Below, piece by piece: positions 25,540-27,476 of a stretch of DNA of 27,476 nucleotides. This DNA comes from DATLZB01 sp035574175 (GTDB taxonomy: Bacteria > Pseudomonadota > Alphaproteobacteria > Rhizobiales > Hyphomicrobiaceae), in assembly GCA_035574175.1 (NCBI GenBank), contig DATLZB010000127.1, positions 1-27,476 on the forward strand, written 5' to 3'. Each line of letters starts with the position of its first letter. The stretch's first letter is position 1. The notes beneath the pieces were generated by a model. The model had not been told where the DNA came from and ran no database searches. It saw nothing but the letters and a program-made list of their open reading frames with translations. Made by a program: the position numbers and the translations under genes.

Positions 25540-27261
25540 GCGGGATCGGCCGGCAAGCACGATATCCTCATGGAAGCGGTTGCCAGCAGTAGTGGGTGCG
25601 ACGTAGCCGGCGCGAATGACGAAGTCTCCGAAGCGCTCGCCTTTTCGCCTCGACTTGGCATAGTCCATCAGTATCGGTTCGAGCAGCGCCACGATCCCGG
25701 CCTGATCGAGATCGTGAGCGACGAGCTTGTTGAGCCGCGAGCCGTCGAAGGCGGCGCCGAGATAGACATTGTAGAGACCGGGGCTGCGACCGACCAGGCC
25801 GATCTCGGCGAGGTAGGGCCGGGCGCAGCCGTTCGGGCAGCCGGTCATGCGAATGACAATGTCGTCATCGCGCAGCCCGGCCTTGTCGAGCACGTCCTCC
25901 AGTGCGGTGACGAGGCCCGGCAGCAGCCGCTCGCTCTCAGCAAGCGCCAGACCGCAGGTCGGCAGCGCCACGCAGGCCATGCTGTTGCGACGCAGGCCGG
26001 ATGAGGTGGCGATATCGATGCCGTGCTCGGCGAGGATGGCCTCGATCCTGCGCCGCGCTGCAGCCGTGACCTGGGCAATGATCAAATTCTGGTTGGAGGT
26101 CAGCACGAGTTTGCCGGTGTGGATCGCGGCAATCTCGCGCAGAGCGGTGCGCAGGCTATGCCCGGGCCGGTCCTTGACGCGACCATTCTCAACGAACAGC
26201 GTCAAGTGCCACTTGCGGTCGGCGCCCTGCCGCCAGCCGATCCGGTCGCCGGTCGAGTCGAAATGGAACGTCCGCGGGGCTGCGAGCCGATAACCGAGGC
26301 GCGCCTCCAGCTCGGCCTTGAAGGCTGCGAGCCCGCGATCCTCGATCGTGTACTTGAGGCGGGCCCGCTTGCGGTTCTCGCGATTGCCCCAGTCGCGCTG
26401 GATGGTCACCACCTTCTCGGCAACGTCGACAGCCTGCTCGGGCAGACAGAAGCCGAGCACGTCCGCCGTGCGCGGAAAGGTGTCGGGCTCGCCATGAGTC
26501 ATCCCCATGCCGCCGCCGACGGTGACGTTATAGCCCGCAACCTTGCCGTTCTCGACGATGGCGATGAAGCCCAGGTCCTGCGCGAACACGTCCACGTCGT
26601 TCGATGGCGGCACCGCCACCACGGTCTTGAACTTGCGCGGCAGGTAGTGGGCGCCGTAGATGGGTTCCTCGTTCGCACCGGCCGGTCCGCTCTTGTCCTC
26701 CACCTTCTCGCCGTCGAGCCAGATCTCGTGATAGGCGCCGGTGCGCGGCAGCAAGTGGGCGCTGATGGCGCGGGCGAGGTCCCAAGCCTCGGCGTGGGCC
26801 TTCGACAGGAACGGGTTGGCAACCGCCATCACGTTGCGATTGACGTCGCCACAGGCGGCCAGGGTGTCGAGCAGGGCGGCGTTGATCGCCTGCATGGTGC
26901 GCTTCAGGTTCGACTTAATGACGCCGTGGAACTGGAAGGCTTGGCGGGTGGTGAGCCGCAGGGTGCCGTTGGCGTAGTCGCTGGCGATCCGGTCGAGGGC
27001 CAGCCACTGGGCGGGGGTGACGACGCCACCCGGTACGCGCACGCGAACCATGAAGCTGTAGGCCTTCTCGAGCTTCTTCTTTGCCCGCTCGGCCCGGACG
27101 TCACGATCATCCTGGAGGTAGGTGCCGTGGAATTTGGTGAGCTGGGCGTCGTCCTCGGAGATGGCGCCGGTCACTACCTGGCCGAGACCCTCGGCAATGG
27201 TGCCCCGCAGGTAGCGGCTCCGCTCCTTGATCAGTTCGTTCTTCGAGCGCTTGTCGGTCAT
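25534..27261 (-). CDS. cysI: Sulfite reductase hemoprotein subunit CysI
   Basis: The 575-residue enzyme reduces sulfite to sulfide using siroheme coupled to a [4Fe-4S] cluster. The four cluster cysteines are in ACVALPTCGLALAE and TGCPNGCARPY (roughly residues 428-477), the last also binding siroheme. Substrate-binding basic stretches RLTTRQAFQFHGVIK (about 101-115) and YNVTVGGGMGMTHG are intact. The length is close to E. coli CysI (570). It lies 32 bases after cysJ on the same strand, giving the cysJI order that encodes NADPH-sulfite reductase. A ferredoxin-dependent sulfite or nitrite reductase is the alternative, but the cysJ neighbour argues against it. No strong ribosome binding site precedes the ATG. 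Confidence 0.95.
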   Translation of the reverse strand: MTDKRSKNELIKERSRYLRGTIAEGLGQVVTGAISEDDAQLTKFHGTYLQDDRDVRAERAKKKLEKAYSFMVRVRVPGGVVTPAQWLALDRIASDYANGTLRLTTRQAFQFHGVIKSNLKRTMQAINAALLDTLAACGDVNRNVMAVANPFLSKAHAEAWDLARAISAHLLPRTGAYHEIWLDGEKVEDKSGPAGANEEPIYGAHYLPRKFKTVVAVPPSNDVDVFAQDLGFIAIVENGKVAGYNVTVGGGMGMTHGEPDTFPRTADVLGFCLPEQAVDVAEKVVTIQRDWGNRENRKRARLKYTIEDRGLAAFKAELEARLGYRLAAPRTFHFDSTGDRIGWRQGADRKWHLTLFVENGRVKDRPGHSLRTALREIAAIHTGKLVLTSNQNLIIAQVTAAARRRIEAILAEHGIDIATSSGLRRNSMACVALPTCGLALAESERLLPGLVTALEDVLDKAGLRDDDIVIRMTGCPNGCARPYLAEIGLVGRSPGLYNVYLGAAFDGSRLNKLVAHDLDQAGIVALLEPILMDYAKSRRKGERFGDFVIRAGYVAPTTAGNRFHEDIVLAGRSRS

Positions 27262-27268
27262 GCGGATC

Positions 27269-27286
27269 GGCGCGACTCAACGCGCC
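27269..27286 (-). other. Hairpin between cysJ and cysI
   Basis: GGCGCG and CGCGCC form a perfect six-pair hairpin with loop TTGAGT on minus. It lies in the 32 bases between the cysJ stop and the cysI ATG, where the cysI ribosome binding site should be. It could tune cysI translation or stabilise processed mRNA. It is too short to be sure. Confidence 0.3.
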
Positions 27287-27293
27287 TTTAAGC

Positions 27294-27476
27294 TCAGTAA
27301 ACGTCCCGCTGATAGCGGCCAGTGCGGCGCAACTCCTCGAGCCGAACGCGGCCAGCCTCCTGGTCGCCGCCGGCCTGCTCCGCGAGGATGCGTGCGAGTG
27401 CGGCCTCCACGTCGCGGCCCATGCCCTTTTCGTCACCGCAGACGTAAAGATGGGCTCCTTCATCCAGCCATCGCAG
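27294..27476 (-). CDS. cysJ: Sulfite reductase flavoprotein CysJ, 3' end only (runs off right edge)
   Basis: Only the last 60 residues are in the window, open to the right edge. They carry AHLYVCGDEKGMGRDVEAAL, the NADPH-binding end of a ferredoxin-NADP reductase-type module, and finish with LRRTGRYQRDVY. The C-terminus RYQRDVY is the same as in E. coli CysJ, as I recall it, and the aromatic last residue stacks on the flavin in this fold. CysJ passes electrons from NADPH through FAD and FMN to CysI. Whether the FMN domain is present cannot be seen here. The promoter of cysJI lies beyond the window. Confidence 0.9.
   Translation of the reverse strand: MRWLDEGAHLYVCGDEKGMGRDVEAALARILAEQAGGDQEAGRVRLEELRRTGRYQRDVY

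Overview
The window is about 27.5 kb of GC-rich, densely coded chromosomal DNA. Gene content and order point to an alphaproteobacterium, most likely of the order Hyphomicrobiales. The signs are a DUF2794 gene (a family I know from alphaproteobacteria), a DUF1223 thioredoxin-like protein, acnA divergent from ccmA-ccmB, a ybhL/yccA-type gene, and def-fmt together. This placement is inference. I see no tRNA, rRNA, insertion sequence, prophage or CRISPR array. Most of it is core housekeeping sequence, not a mobile island.

Layout, left to right. (1) 1-1230, minus: def and the 5' two thirds of fmt. (2) 1400-2659, plus: a two-part protein with an intact RimB-type retropepsin-like domain and a shortened, probably inactive RimK-type ATP-grasp half. 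(3) 2650-6644, minus: a three-gene cassette for starting a surface polysaccharide (membrane NDP-sugar 4,6-dehydratase, polyprenyl-phosphate sugar-1-phosphate transferase, NAD(P)-dependent epimerase/reductase), with a readable promoter. (4) 6752-9626, minus: a tesA-like SGNH hydrolase, thpR, a pterin dehydratase, a Nudix hydrolase, a candidate structured RNA and recR. (5) 9706-12974, plus: a YbbA/YbbP-type ABC exporter, divergent from the tesA-like gene. (6) 13077-14525, plus: a YccA/YbhL family membrane protein with its own promoter, leader hairpin and terminator, then a GNAT acetyltransferase. (7) 14544-18937, minus: DUF2794, a 384-base gene-free stretch holding a very long hairpin, a DUF1223 protein and aconitase. 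(8) 19107-20452, plus: ccmA and ccmB, with no ccmC after them. (9) 20491-27476: a sulfate assimilation block, cysH-cysD-cysN-tauE on plus and cysJ-cysI on minus, with a membrane-anchored transglutaminase-like protein between.

The sulfur genes form a near-complete route. CysD/CysN make APS from sulfate. CysH, which has the iron-sulfur cysteines of APS reductases, makes sulfite. CysJ/CysI reduce sulfite to sulfide, and a TauE/SafE carrier may export excess sulfite. No APS kinase is needed for this route, and none is present. Instead the C-terminus of CysN carries what looks like a fragment of a CysC domain lacking its P-loop. This relic, and the degenerate RimK half of the 1400-2659 protein, are the two most striking protein-level observations. 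Neither is a proven new system. No clear undescribed multi-gene system is visible. Two unassigned RNA-like structures (7388-7486 and 15148-15242) and a 30-bp-spaced direct repeat before cysH are the best non-coding leads.
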